DNA of 64,000 bases, from NCBI RefSeq assembly GCF_003390335.1, contig NZ_QUOU01000001.1, positions 2,170,001-2,234,000 on the forward strand, given 5' to 3'. Positions 50,405 to 60,900 of the stretch are shown piece after piece. Each line of letters opens with the position of its first letter. Within the stretch, counting starts at the first letter, position 1. Source of the DNA: Thalassotalea euphylliae (lineage in GTDB: Bacteria > Pseudomonadota > Gammaproteobacteria > Enterobacterales > Alteromonadaceae). Both the position numbers and the translations under genes were made by a program. Below the pieces are notes generated by a model. It saw nothing but the letters and a program-made list of their open reading frames with translations, made no database searches and was not told the DNA's origin.

Positions 50405-52270
50405 TTAACTTTTATATTTTTCCAACTCAGCTTCAAGCTCTTTAACGCGATGGTTGGCTTTCTCTGCGCTGTTGGTCAGTCGCTCAAACGTGTTGGTTTG
50501 ATTGTATTCCATTAATTTAATTTTTTCTCTAAGTATCACGCGCTCTTCTTTCGCTTCCTTGCTGTTGGCTTGCTCTTGCTCAAGCTGGTTTTCTAATGCG
50601 TGTACTTTAAGCTGCGCTTGCTCAGACTTAGTGGTAAGCCTTGCCACTGTGGCAATGTTATTGCTTTTAACAAATTCAATTTGACTGGCAAGCTTAGCGT
50701 TTTCTTGTTTGAGCTGTTCAACTTGCGCTTCAGCCCCTCCAATACGTGCTTTTGCTTGAGCGAAAGATTGCTGTTGCTGAGTAAATGAAGTCTTGTCTGC
50801 TTGATAAGCTTGTGTGCTCGTTTCAAGCTCCTGTGTTAATTGATTAATCTTAGTAGCGGCTGCTGATACCGACGTTTTTAACTGCTCGATAACATCATCT
50901 TTTGCATCGATTTGCTCATTGAGCGATAACGTATGATTCGTATGCTGGTTTATCTCTTGTGTCAGCAGTTGGCTTTGTTGTTCAGCTTTTTCTAATTGAA
51001 TTTTTAATTCATCTATAGCGTGTTGACGTTCGGCTAATTCTTGATTGAGCTCTTGGATAACATCATCCGATCCTTTCGTCGCCTCGCAAAGTAAATACGC
51101 TTGACGATCATGAGTGTCAGCTAATGCTTGTTGGTGTTCGCTCTTTAAAGCGGTTATTGTTTTTGCATGCTGTTGATTGATTTCATCAATTTGCTGTTGT
51201 TGCTCATTAGTGATTGATTCTAACGTTGCAATCTTTGCTTGATATTGCTCTGCTATGGCACTTTGTTCGTGAGTCAATGCTTGTTCGTGTGCAAGGTTAA
51301 GTGAATTGATAGTGTCATTGTAATCAACCTCAGTGGTTGATAAACGTTTTTCTAAATCAGCTATGGTATGACTTAACGAGTCTGTTGCTCGCGATAATGC
51401 CTGTTGATGCTTTTCGATTAAGGTACTTTTTTCTTGCGCTGCGTTTTCTTTATACTGGGCTAACCTTGCTAGTGCTTCATTACGCGACTGGCTTATTTGC
51501 TGCTCATTTGCTTTGTAGTGCTCTGTTAATTGCTGCTCATTTGCTTTGTAGTTCTCTGTTAATTGTTGCTCTAATGCAGACAGCTCAGATTGTTTAGCAT
51601 GTTGCGACTGTGTTCTAAACTGCTCAAATTCATCTGTTACGTCATTGAGCTTTTGGCGAAGCTGATGTTCACTCGCATGGTGTTGCGTTAAGTTGGCTAG
51701 GTGTTCATCGCGCTCATTGCTAAGGCTCGCCACGGCTTGCTGATGATCGCTTTTTAGCTGCTCGATGAGCTCAGCATGCTCGCCTTGTTTTTGTGCCAAT
51801 AGTGTTTGGTGTTCATTGGCTAACTGCTCAAAACCCTCAGTTTGCGCTTTTTTTAATGTTGCGATGCTTTCAGTCAACTGGGCATTGTTTTGCCGCGCTT
51901 CCACTAACAGCTGTTCGGTATCATCCAACTGTTTTGCCAAGTACTGTTCTACCTGAGCGGCATGTGTAATTTGTTGCTGGAGCTCACTCACCGCGCGTTC
52001 AACAGATTTTTGCATATCAGCATTTATTTGCTGCAGTATGTGATCATTGAGGGTAGGTAATTGGGCTTTTTGGTGTTGATGTTCGTCGCGCCACTGATTG
52101 AAGAGCCCAAGCAATTGCTGCTGAGGAGCATCAAACTGATCAAATAGGGCTTCGATCACATTCCCTTGTTTGGTTTTCGTGACTTCATCACAAAAGCGCT
52201 TTATGTCTTCATATGCTACCGACACTTTATATTCCATCATTGAGGTTTTATTGTTTTCAGCGACACTCAA
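50405..52270 (-). CDS. KfrA-like DNA-binding coiled-coil protein
   Basis: Up to 621 residues. The N-terminal 70 (YEDIKRFCDEVTKTKQGNVI, then a short helix region ending WRDEH) resemble the KfrA N-terminal DNA-binding domain known from broad-host-range plasmids. From residue about 90 to the C-terminus the protein is an almost unbroken Gln/Glu/Lys-rich alpha-helical coiled coil, including an exact-looking 11-residue repeat (QQLTENYKANE / QQLTEHYKANE). KfrA helps plasmid segregation; a chromosomal copy may organise DNA or link it to the cell structure, which is speculation. Start choice is uncertain: TTG 52270, or ATG at 52240 or 52237. Confidence 0.75.
   Translation of the reverse strand: MSVAENNKTSMMEYKVSVAYEDIKRFCDEVTKTKQGNVIEALFDQFDAPQQQLLGLFNQWRDEHQHQKAQLPTLNDHILQQINADMQKSVERAVSELQQQITHAAQVEQYLAKQLDDTEQLLVEARQNNAQLTESIATLKKAQTEGFEQLANEHQTLLAQKQGEHAELIEQLKSDHQQAVASLSNERDEHLANLTQHHASEHQLRQKLNDVTDEFEQFRTQSQHAKQSELSALEQQLTENYKANEQQLTEHYKANEQQISQSRNEALARLAQYKENAAQEKSTLIEKHQQALSRATDSLSHTIADLEKRLSTTEVDYNDTINSLNLAHEQALTHEQSAIAEQYQAKIATLESITNEQQQQIDEINQQHAKTITALKSEHQQALADTHDRQAYLLCEATKGSDDVIQELNQELAERQHAIDELKIQLEKAEQQSQLLTQEINQHTNHTLSLNEQIDAKDDVIEQLKTSVSAAATKINQLTQELETSTQAYQADKTSFTQQQQSFAQAKARIGGAEAQVEQLKQENAKLASQIEFVKSNNIATVARLTTKSEQAQLKVHALENQLEQEQANSKEAKEERVILREKIKLMEYNQTNTFERLTNSAEKANHRVKELEAELEKYKS
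51497..51562 (-). repeat. 33-nt tandem duplication inside the KfrA-like gene
   Basis: Two adjacent 33-base units (51497-51529 and 51530-51562) differ at one base. They encode the 11-residue coiled-coil repeat, three helical turns, so the reading frame and roughly the heptad phase are kept. Confidence 0.85.
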
Positions 52271-52505
52271 TACATCATGCGTTTAGGCTAAACACATAAT
52301 TTTGATTGAGTTTTGAACAATATAACAAACAAACGAAACATTTGGTGCATTTTATCATCTACTTATTTTTCAAATAGACGAAGTCGCGCACTTTAGTTAA
52401 CCTAGTTATCAATCATCATTCGTTTACAGTGTTTTTCACGGTTGAAAAAGATTTTGCTTTCGTGGATAACTAAGAGTGGACAAGGTTTTTTAATGGATTA
52501 ATCCT

Positions 52506-52985
52506 ATGAATTTATTTTTGCCATCAATTGACTCGATACTTTTTGTTTGCATGGGCAACATTTGTCGTTCGCCAACGGCTGAAGCTGTTTTTCGTGAAAA
52601 GTCACGTCAAGCCGGACTGAGCATCACTATAGATTCAGCAGGCACTATAGGTGCTCACAGTCGAGAAAAACCCGATCACCGCTCTCAAAAAGCGGGTATT
52701 GAGCGGGGCTATTCTTTTGAAGGTATTCGCTCGCGCAAAGTGAATGGCAAAGATTTTGAAAAATTTGATTTGATACTGGCAATGGATGAGCAAAATCTGC
52801 GGGATTTATTAAGCGTCTCACCCCAAGAGTTTCATTACAAAATAAAGCTTTTTCTGGAGTTTGCTAATAACTTTGAAGAGCGCGAAGTGCCTGATCCATA
52901 CTACGGCGGCGCTGGTGGCTTTAAGTTTGTCGTAGATTTAATCGAAGATGCGAGCGATGGCTTAATCTCGAAGATTAAAAATTAA
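52506..52985 (+). CDS. low molecular weight protein-tyrosine phosphatase
   Basis: A 159-residue class II tyrosine phosphatase. The P-loop CMGNICRS gives C-x5-R with nucleophile Cys15 and Arg21; the general acid is in VPDPYYGG (Asp130). Residues LVXXDSAGT-like TIDSAGTIG complete the family pattern. Wzb-type members control capsule tyrosine kinases, but no kinase or polysaccharide genes are nearby. It is divergent from the KfrA-like gene. Confidence 0.92.
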   Translation: MNLFLPSIDSILFVCMGNICRSPTAEAVFREKSRQAGLSITIDSAGTIGAHSREKPDHRSQKAGIERGYSFEGIRSRKVNGKDFEKFDLILAMDEQNLRDLLSVSPQEFHYKIKLFLEFANNFEEREVPDPYYGGAGGFKFVVDLIEDASDGLISKIKN

Positions 52986-53012
52986 ATCACTAGCGTGAGT
53001 GACTAAAGCGAA

Positions 53013-53057
53013 TAAAAAAACCGAGTCGTTAACTTAATGCTGATAACTCGGTTTTTT
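53013..53057. terminator. bidirectional terminator between the phosphatase gene and aroH
   Basis: AAAAAAACCGAGT (53014-53026) pairs with ACTCGGTTTTTT (53046-53057) with an 18-20 base loop. The stem is flanked by A and T tracts, suited to the convergent gene pair. Confidence 0.8.
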
Positions 53058-53120
53058 ACTGTAATTTTGATTCGCGATTAAAACAGGCGACTTACGTTAG
53101 CTATTAACTTATGTTAGCGA

Positions 53121-54176
53121 TTAACTTGCGCGGCGTTTAGCGACCGCGTCTGCTAATACCGCGAGCACTTCCTCACTCGTGGTAAAGTTAACACACGCAT
53201 CCGTAATACTTTGACCGTATGTTTCGGCTTTGCCGTCTACCACGTCTTGGCGCCCTTCAATTAGGAAACTCTCCACCATGACACCAAATATCGAGGTTGA
53301 GCCACCTGCAATTTGTGTGGCGATATCTTGTGCTACCATTGGCTGTTTGTTGTGATCTTTGCTGCTATTGCCATGACTGCAATCAACCATTAACGGTTTG
53401 TTAATGCCTGATTTAAACAAGGCATCTTGTGCAGCTTCAACGTGGTTAGCTTGATAATTTGGCGTTTTGCCGCCACGTAAAATAACGTGTGCATGTGGGT
53501 TACCATGTGTTTGGTAGATACACATTTGGCCTTTTTTATCTGGCGAATACAGCACATGCGGTACACTTGATGCTTTGATTGCATCAACAGCAATTTTAAC
53601 ATTGCCATCGGTACCATTTTTAAAGCCAACAGGGCACGATAGCGCAGAAGCAAGCTCGCGATGCACTTGGCTTTCTGTCGTACGTGCACCAATTGCACCC
53701 CAAGTAATTAAATCTGAGATATATTGGCCGGTGACCATATCTAAAAATTCAGTACCTGCGGGCAAGCCTAGCGCATTAATGTCGACAAGTAAGTTGCGCG
53801 CCAAATTTAAACCTTTGGCAACTTTAAATGATTTGTCTAAATCAGGATCGCTGATCAATCCTTTCCAACCAACGGTTGTGCGCGGTTTTTCGAAGTACAC
53901 ACGCATCACAATCATTAATTCATTTTGGTATTTGTCGTGCAGAACTTTGAGCTTTTTAGCGTAATCTAGCGCCGCGTCAGGATCGTGTATTGAGCAAGGG
54001 CCAATGACGACCACCAAGCGGTCATCTTCTTTATTGATAATGCGCTCAAGTTTGGCGCGGCTATCAAGGATAAATTCAGCAGTCGCTTGGGATAGTGGAA
54101 TTTGCTCAGCGAGTTCGGCAGGCGAGGCCAAATGCTCGATGAGCGTGGTTCTAATTTCGTCGGTTTTAATAGTCAT
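53121..54176 (-). CDS. aroH: 3-deoxy-7-phosphoheptulonate (DAHP) synthase, AroH-like
   Basis: The first shikimate pathway enzyme, joining PEP and erythrose 4-phosphate. The 351 residues have VVIGPCSIHDP, YFEKPRTTVGWKGLISDP and SQVHRELASALSCPVGFKNG. The start (TDEIRTTLIEHLASPAELAE) and SPDKKGQMCIYQTHGNP resemble E. coli AroH more than AroG or AroF. The ATG at 54176 is chosen over an upstream start for family length. The aroH-ppsR-ppsA order is also that of E. coli and makes sense because PpsA provides PEP. Confidence 0.92.
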   Translation of the reverse strand: MTIKTDEIRTTLIEHLASPAELAEQIPLSQATAEFILDSRAKLERIINKEDDRLVVVIGPCSIHDPDAALDYAKKLKVLHDKYQNELMIVMRVYFEKPRTTVGWKGLISDPDLDKSFKVAKGLNLARNLLVDINALGLPAGTEFLDMVTGQYISDLITWGAIGARTTESQVHRELASALSCPVGFKNGTDGNVKIAVDAIKASSVPHVLYSPDKKGQMCIYQTHGNPHAHVILRGGKTPNYQANHVEAAQDALFKSGINKPLMVDCSHGNSSKDHNKQPMVAQDIATQIAGGSTSIFGVMVESFLIEGRQDVVDGKAETYGQSITDACVNFTTSEEVLAVLADAVAKRRAS

Positions 54177-54333
54177 TAAGGTTAACTTTTTCGCGCTGCT
54201 AAGGCATGTCACTTTAGTGCCTTAGTCAGCATAGGATAATTGCGCCTAACATAGCGAAAAAGCTCCCTAAAGTGAATTGATTTTATGGTTTCACCTGTTA
54301 TTTATTGCGTGCTTTGACCCGCTCAGACACGCG

Positions 54334-55143
54334 CTAATACTTGTGGCGACGAAGTCCTGTTTCGGCGAGTATTTTCGCGGTGATTTCTTCGACCGAAAAC
54401 TTGGTGGAATTCACAAATGGGATTTTTTCCTTTTTGTAAAGTTTTTCTACTTCTCTTAGCTCCATTCGACATTGACGCGCTGATGAATATTTACTGTTGG
54501 CTCTACGGTTATCACGTATATCCATTAAACGCTCAGCATCTATGGTTAAACCGAAGATCTTTTTCTTATGACTTTTGAGGAAATCGGGCAGTCTCAGTTC
54601 GTCCATATCATCGTCAGTAAATGGGTAATTAGCTGCTTTGATGCCATATTGCAGCGCTAAGTACAGAGACGTTGGCGTTTTACCAGAGCGCGAGACACCC
54701 ACTAAAATAATATCTGCTTCGCCGTAATTGGTAACATTCGAGCCATCATCGTTAGCGAGCGCATAGTTCACGGCGTCAATACGGTAATCATAACTGTTTT
54801 CGTGAATACTGTGCGTGCGATGTGCTTTAGGTTTCGCCTTAGCGTTTAGTACATTCTCAAGCGGTGACACAAAGTGCTCTAAAAAGTTGTAAATTACCCC
54901 ATCACAGCTATCAATGATGCTGCGAACTTGAGGATTCACGAAAGTGTGAAACACCAGAGGTTTCTCACCTGATTGCTTGGCTACGGCATTAATTTTGGCT
55001 TTGGCTTGTTCTGCCTTTTCAGGGGTTTCGACAAAAGAGATGGTTTGATGGTCAAATTCCATCGGAAAAAGGGAAAGTAGGGCATGTCCAAAAACTTCTG
55101 AAGTGATTGCTGTACCGTCAGAAATATAGAAAGCTGTGCGCAT
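54334..55143 (-). CDS. ppsR: PEP synthase regulatory protein PpsR
   Basis: A bifunctional kinase/phosphorylase (DUF299) that inactivates and reactivates PpsA by ADP-dependent phosphorylation. The 269 residues start MRTAFYISDGTAITSE, contain the P-loop-like GVSRSGKTPTSLYLA (about 150) and end with the family's INSTKFSVEEI-like segment. The ATG at 55143 is chosen by comparison with the family. It is divergent from its target ppsA. Confidence 0.95.
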   Translation of the reverse strand: MRTAFYISDGTAITSEVFGHALLSLFPMEFDHQTISFVETPEKAEQAKAKINAVAKQSGEKPLVFHTFVNPQVRSIIDSCDGVIYNFLEHFVSPLENVLNAKAKPKAHRTHSIHENSYDYRIDAVNYALANDDGSNVTNYGEADIILVGVSRSGKTPTSLYLALQYGIKAANYPFTDDDMDELRLPDFLKSHKKKIFGLTIDAERLMDIRDNRRANSKYSSARQCRMELREVEKLYKKEKIPFVNSTKFSVEEITAKILAETGLRRHKY

Positions 55144-55352
55144 TATGATCTCACTTTTGAAAACTTTCAAAATATAGTTTGGTATTTAGGGACACCAGTG
55201 TAGAATGGCCGCCCATCAAATATCAATTCGATTCTTGTATATTCTTTTTTGTTTTGATTGAAGTCTATACTCAAGTAGCTTTTGCCTATTGCTAGCGATA
55301 GAGTTACTTGACTATATACTTTAACAAAATGACTGATCTTGGAGATATTGTC

Positions 55353-57728
55353 GTGCAAGAAAACGTACTTTGGTATGAGCAACTGGGTATGAATGATGTG
55401 GACCGCGTTGGCGGTAAGAACGCATCATTAGGGGAAATGATCTCAAACTTAGCGAACGTTGGCGTACAAGTGCCTGGCGGTTTTGCTACTACCGCTTTCG
55501 CTTTCAATGAATTTCTTGAGCAGAGCGGCCTCAACGACAAAATTTATCAACTACTCGACACTTTAGATGTCAGCGATGTAAACGCTTTAGCAGATTGCGG
55601 CGCTACCATTCGTCAATGGATTATTGACACGCCTTTCTTACCGCAAATGCAACAAGATATCGAACAAGCCTATGCAAAGCTTGCTGGTGAGTTTACTGAA
55701 GACGCTTCATTCGCCGTGCGCTCTTCAGCAACGGCAGAAGATATGCCGGATGCTTCTTTTGCTGGTCAGCAAGAAACCTTCTTAAACGTCAAAGGCTTAG
55801 ATGCTGTGATGGTGGCGATTAAGCATGTATTTGCGTCCTTGTTCAACGATCGCGCAATTTCTTACCGCGTCCACCAAGGTTATGACCATCGCGGTGTTGC
55901 CTTATCAGCGGGTATTCAGCGCATGGTGCGCAGTGACATTGCCGCCAGTGGCGTAATGTTCTCAATTGATACTGAATCTGGTTTTGAAGATGTCGTATTT
56001 ATTACCTCAAGCTATGGCTTAGGTGAAATGGTTGTGCAAGGCGCAGTTAACCCGGATGAGTTCTATGTGCACAAGCCAACGCTTGCTAATGGTAAACCAG
56101 CTGTAGTACGCCGCACGATTGGCAGCAAAGCGATTAAAATGGTTTACGCAGACAGCCAAGAACACGGCAAGCAAGTTGAAATTGTTGATATGGAAGAGTC
56201 GCTTTCAAATCAATTCTCAATTACTGATGATGAAGTGATGGAGTTGGCCAAACAAGCGGTGATTATTGAAAAACACTACGGCCGTCCAATGGATATTGAA
56301 TGGGCGAAAGACGGTTTAGACGGTAAACTGTACATTGTCCAAGCGCGTCCTGAAACGGTACGTAGTCGTGAAAGCGCCAACGTAATGGAACAATTTCAAT
56401 TACAAGAAACCGCGGCGGTTATTTGTGAAGGTCGTGCCATTGGTCACAAAATTGGCTCAGGTACCGCAAAAGTTTTATCGTCACTGGAAGAAATGGATAA
56501 AATTCAGCCGGGCGATGTCTTGGTTACCGACATGACAGATCCTGATTGGGAGCCTATCATGAAACGCGCCTCTGCTATTGTCACAAATCGCGGTGGCCGT
56601 ACGTGTCACGCTGCGATCATTGCCCGTGAAATGGGTATTCCAGCGGTTGTGGGTTGTGGCGATGCAACCAGCAAAATTAACGCGGGCGATGAAATTACGG
56701 TTTCATGTGCAGAAGGCGATACTGGCTTTATTTACGATGGCAAGCTTGAATTCTCTGTAACCACGTCACAAGTTGACGAGATGCCTGAGTTACCCTTAAA
56801 AATCATGATGAATGTGGGTAACCCAGATCGCGCGTTCTCATTTGCACGTTTACCTCATGCGGGTATTGGTTTAGCGCGTTTAGAATTTATCATTAACAAA
56901 ATGATTGGCGTGCACCCTAAGGCGTTGATTAACTACGACGCGCAATCAGCCGACTTAAAAGCTGAAATTGACGATATTATCGCTGGTTATGAAAACCCAG
57001 TTGAGTTCTACATTGCCAAGCTAACGGAAGGCATTTCAACACTCGCGGCGGCGTATGCTCCGGAGCGCGTCATCGTGCGTATGTCTGATTTCAAATCAAA
57101 CGAGTATGCGAACCTTGTTGGTGGTGAGGAATTCGAGCCAGAAGAAGAAAACCCTATGATTGGTTATCGCGGTGCGTCTCGCTATATTTCTGAGGACTTC
57201 CGCGACTGTTTTGCACTTGAATGTGAAGCGGTAAAACGCGTTCGCAATGAAATGGGCTTAACCAATGTCGAAATTATGATCCCATTCGTGCGCACGCTTG
57301 AAGAAGCTTCGGCGGTTATCGATATTCTTGCCGAACATGGGCTTGAGCGCGGTAAAGACGATCTTAAAATCATTATGATGTGTGAATTACCGTCAAATGC
57401 GCTGTTGGCAGATCAGTTCCTAGACTACTTTGATGGTTTCTCGATTGGTTCAAACGACTTAACGCAATTAACCTTGGGCTTAGATCGCGACTCTGGTTTG
57501 ATCGCGCACTTATTCGATGAGCGTAACCCAGCGGTTAAAGCGCTATTGGCGATGGCGATTAAAGCCTGTAAAGCGCGCGGCAAATATGTAGGTATTTGTG
57601 GTCAAGGGCCGAGCGATCACGCCGATTTTGCTGCTTGGTTGGTTGAGCAAGGTATTGATAGCGTCTCGTTAAACCCTGATACCGTATTACCAACTTGGTT
57701 GTACCTAGCCGAGCAATACAATAGCTAG
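55353..57728 (+). CDS. ppsA: phosphoenolpyruvate synthase
   Basis: It makes PEP from pyruvate with ATP, giving AMP and phosphate, for gluconeogenesis. The 791 residues equal E. coli PpsA (792). The ATP-grasp N-terminal domain has VGGKNASLGEM and FAVRSSATAEDMP; the swivelling domain carries the phosphohistidine in GGRTCHAAII, preceded by the regulatory Thr that PpsR modifies; the C-terminal PEP-binding barrel has SIGSNDLTQLTLG. The GTG at 55353 is selected because GGAG lies 8 bases before it and the product aligns with the family start (VLWYEQLGMNDVDR). Confidence 0.97.
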   Translation: MQENVLWYEQLGMNDVDRVGGKNASLGEMISNLANVGVQVPGGFATTAFAFNEFLEQSGLNDKIYQLLDTLDVSDVNALADCGATIRQWIIDTPFLPQMQQDIEQAYAKLAGEFTEDASFAVRSSATAEDMPDASFAGQQETFLNVKGLDAVMVAIKHVFASLFNDRAISYRVHQGYDHRGVALSAGIQRMVRSDIAASGVMFSIDTESGFEDVVFITSSYGLGEMVVQGAVNPDEFYVHKPTLANGKPAVVRRTIGSKAIKMVYADSQEHGKQVEIVDMEESLSNQFSITDDEVMELAKQAVIIEKHYGRPMDIEWAKDGLDGKLYIVQARPETVRSRESANVMEQFQLQETAAVICEGRAIGHKIGSGTAKVLSSLEEMDKIQPGDVLVTDMTDPDWEPIMKRASAIVTNRGGRTCHAAIIAREMGIPAVVGCGDATSKINAGDEITVSCAEGDTGFIYDGKLEFSVTTSQVDEMPELPLKIMMNVGNPDRAFSFARLPHAGIGLARLEFIINKMIGVHPKALINYDAQSADLKAEIDDIIAGYENPVEFYIAKLTEGISTLAAAYAPERVIVRMSDFKSNEYANLVGGEEFEPEEENPMIGYRGASRYISEDFRDCFALECEAVKRVRNEMGLTNVEIMIPFVRTLEEASAVIDILAEHGLERGKDDLKIIMMCELPSNALLADQFLDYFDGFSIGSNDLTQLTLGLDRDSGLIAHLFDERNPAVKALLAMAIKACKARGKYVGICGQGPSDHADFAAWLVEQGIDSVSLNPDTVLPTWLYLAEQYNS

Positions 57729-57803
57729 CGTCAAACCAATATGTAAAATGAATACACTGATGCATGATTTAGATCAGTTTTGGTGATACATCGTTTATTA
57801 AAT

Positions 57804-57843
57804 AAAAGCCTAAGCAAGTGTAAAAATTGCTTAGGCTTTTTTG
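57804..57843 (+). terminator. rho-independent terminator of ppsA
   Basis: AAAAGCCTAAGCAA and TTGCTTAGGCTTTTTT form a 14-bp stem with a nine-base loop and T tract, about 75 bases after the ppsA stop. It shows that a TTG at 57827 is not the start of the next gene. Confidence 0.92.
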
Positions 57844-57916
57844 TTTTATCACTCCCATTCAATCAGCGCCATGCTATACTGAATTTCCGTATTTTTCTGT
57901 TGTTATTTCTGAACGT

Positions 57917-60900
57917 ATGCTTCCTCGGTTAGACCCTGTTGAATTAATCAAACCCATCTATCAAGATTTTATTAACGCACTTTCGCAAACTGCCTATAAA
58001 GGCGAAATCAATAGCCAGTACAGTGCGCGTTTAGCGGTAGCTACCGACAACAGTGTTTACCAACAATTACCGCAGTTAGTGCTTTGTCCGCGCACTAAAC
58101 AAGATATTCAATTAATTACTGAGCTTGCCAGCCAAGCGAGATTTAACGACATTAAATTTAGCGCACGTGGTGGCGGTACAGGTACGAACGGCCAAAGCTT
58201 AACGCCGGGTGTGGTGCTCGACTTATCAAAGTTTATGAGTCGCATTTTAGATATCAATGTGGAAGAAAATTGGGTGAGGGTGGAAGCAGGTGTCGTTAAA
58301 GATCAGTTAAATGACTATTTGCGCCCTTATGGCTTCTTTTTCTCTCCTGATTTATCTACCTCAAATCGCGCGACAATCGGTGGCATGATCAACACTGATG
58401 CCTCAGGGCAAGGCTCTCTGGTTTATGGCAAAACCTCAGATCACGTACTGGGGTTATCGTCTGTACTGGCCGATGGCTCAATCATAGACACTCAGCCAAT
58501 GCCCATTGAGCAAGCAGAAAAACTAGCAACAGAAAATAGCAGCTTAGGGAAAATTACCAAACAACTGTTAGAAAGTTGTCGTGGTAATCGCAATTTAATT
58601 TTAGACAAATTCCCGCGCTTAAATCGCTTCTTGACCGGATACGATTTAGAGCACGTGTTTAATGATGACCTTACGGTATTTGACCCAACGCGTGTCATCA
58701 CCGGTTCTGAAGGTTCATTGGCGGTGGTTTGCGAAGCAAAACTCAATCTTACACCGATATCTAAAGCCAAGGCGTTGGTTAACGTTAAATACGACAGTTT
58801 TGATTCGGCACTTCGCCACTCGCCAGATTTAGTCAAAGCACAAGCAACATCAGTAGAAACCATTGACAGTAAAGTACTCAACTTAGCTAAAGAAGACATT
58901 ATTTGGCACACGGTGAGTGATTTAATTACAGATGTACCAGATAAGGTGATGGATGGCCTTAACATGGTTGAGTATAACGATGAGTCAATTGAGGCACTCG
59001 AAAACCGCATTGAAGTGCTAGAAGCAATATTGCAGCAAGATATGGCGGCAGATAAGGGCATTATTGGTTATCAAATTACCTATGATTTAGCGAGTATTGG
59101 CCGCTTGTACGCGATGCGTAAAAAAGCAGTAGGTTTGCTGGGTAACACGCAAGGTAGCCAAAAGCCATTGGCATTTGCCGAAGACACGGCGGTACCCCCT
59201 GAAAATCTCGCTGATTTTATTGCTGAATTTCGTGACTTATTAGACAGCCACGGGTTGAATTACGGCATGTTTGGCCATGTTGATGCCGGGGTGTTACACG
59301 TGCGCCCAGCGCTTGATATGTGCGACCCTGAGCAAGAAAAACTGCTACGTGTGATTTCCGATCAAGTGGTTCAGTTAACTGCAAAATACGGTGGTTTGAT
59401 GTGGGGTGAGCACGGTAAAGGCTATCGCAGTGAATATGGGCCAGAGTTTTTCGGTGAGACGCTGTTTCAAGAGCTTAGAAAGGTAAAAACTGCGTTTGAT
59501 CCATTCAATAAAATGAACCCAGGCAAAATTTGTACGCCAATTGATTCAACAGAGTCACTCGTATCAGTTGATGATACTAAACGCGGCTATTTTGATCGCC
59601 AAATATCAACGCCCCTAAAAACGTCGTTCGATTCTGTGATGGGGTGTAATGGCAACGGCTTGTGTTTTAACTACGATACTGCAAGCCCGATGTGTCCGTC
59701 GTCAAAAGTGACACGCGATAGACGACATTCACCGAAAGGTCGTGCCGGCTTGATGCGAGAGTGGCTGCGTTTGATGGAAAATAAAGGTGTCGATCTACTG
59801 AAAGTCGAAGAAGACCTTCACGGTTGGTCTGTTAAGCGCTTAGTCGATAAAGTGCGCAATCGCGTTGTTAGCGGTTGGTCTGATAAAAACAATCACGATT
59901 TCTCGCATGAGGTGATGGATGCGATGCAGGGCTGCTTAGCGTGTAAAGCCTGTGCTAGTCAGTGTCCGATTAAAGTTGATGTACCTGACTTTAGAGCCCG
60001 CTTTATTAATTTGTATCACAGCCGTTACTTTAGACCACTGAAAGATCACTTAGTGGCTAATGTCGAAACGTTAACACCTCTCATGGCGAAAATGCCCAAG
60101 TTAACCAATGCCGTACTTAGCTCTGGTTTGTATCACTCATTTTCGAAAACGGCCATTGGCTATGTTGATACACCGCTATTAAGCTACCCAACGCTAAAGC
60201 AGCGATTAGCGAACCGCGATTTTACCCAGTTTGATTTAGCTAAATTAATGCTCCGCACCGACGAAGAAAAGGCGAAAACCTTGTTAGTCGTGCAAGACCC
60301 GTTTACAACGTTTTACGATGCCAAATCTGTCGAAGCACTACTAGTGTTGGCGAAAAAGCTGGGCTATGACCCTATCTTGCTACCTTTTAAACCAAACGGT
60401 AAAGCACAGCACGTTAAAGGCTTTTTAGCGCGATTTGCGAAAACGGCTAAATCAACGGCAGCATTTTTGAATGAACTGCATGCGCTCAACATTCCTATGG
60501 TAGGGATGGATGCCTCGTTAGCACTTTGTTATCGAGACGAATATAAGCAAATATTGGGTGAGCAGCGCGGTGACTTTAACGTGCTGCTAGCGCATGAATG
60601 GTTAACGAAAGTACTCGCTGAGTCACCATACACAGGTAGTGACAAAAACAGCCGAGCGCAAGAAAACCTCTCAAGCACTGTGTATAAGTTATTTGCCCAT
60701 TGTACCGAAAAAACGGCATTACCAAAGTCAGAGCAGCAGTGGTTAACAATATTTGAGCATTTTGGTTTATCACTGGATAAGGTTGCCGTTGGTTGCTGCG
60801 GCATGGCGGGTACATATGGTCATGAGGCAACTAACCTGGATAACTCAAAGACCTTATTTGAAATGAGTTGGCAAGGCAAGTTAAACGAACTTAGCGACGA

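Noticed and set aside
57827..57916. In-frame TTG start 30 codons upstream of the ydiJ ATG
   Set aside because: It lies inside the stem of the ppsA terminator, and the extra residues do not resemble the family; the ATG at 57917 gives the usual length.
58492..59061. Open frame of 189 codons on the minus strand
   Set aside because: It lies fully within ydiJ in another frame and shows no motif; an antisense shadow of a well-supported gene.
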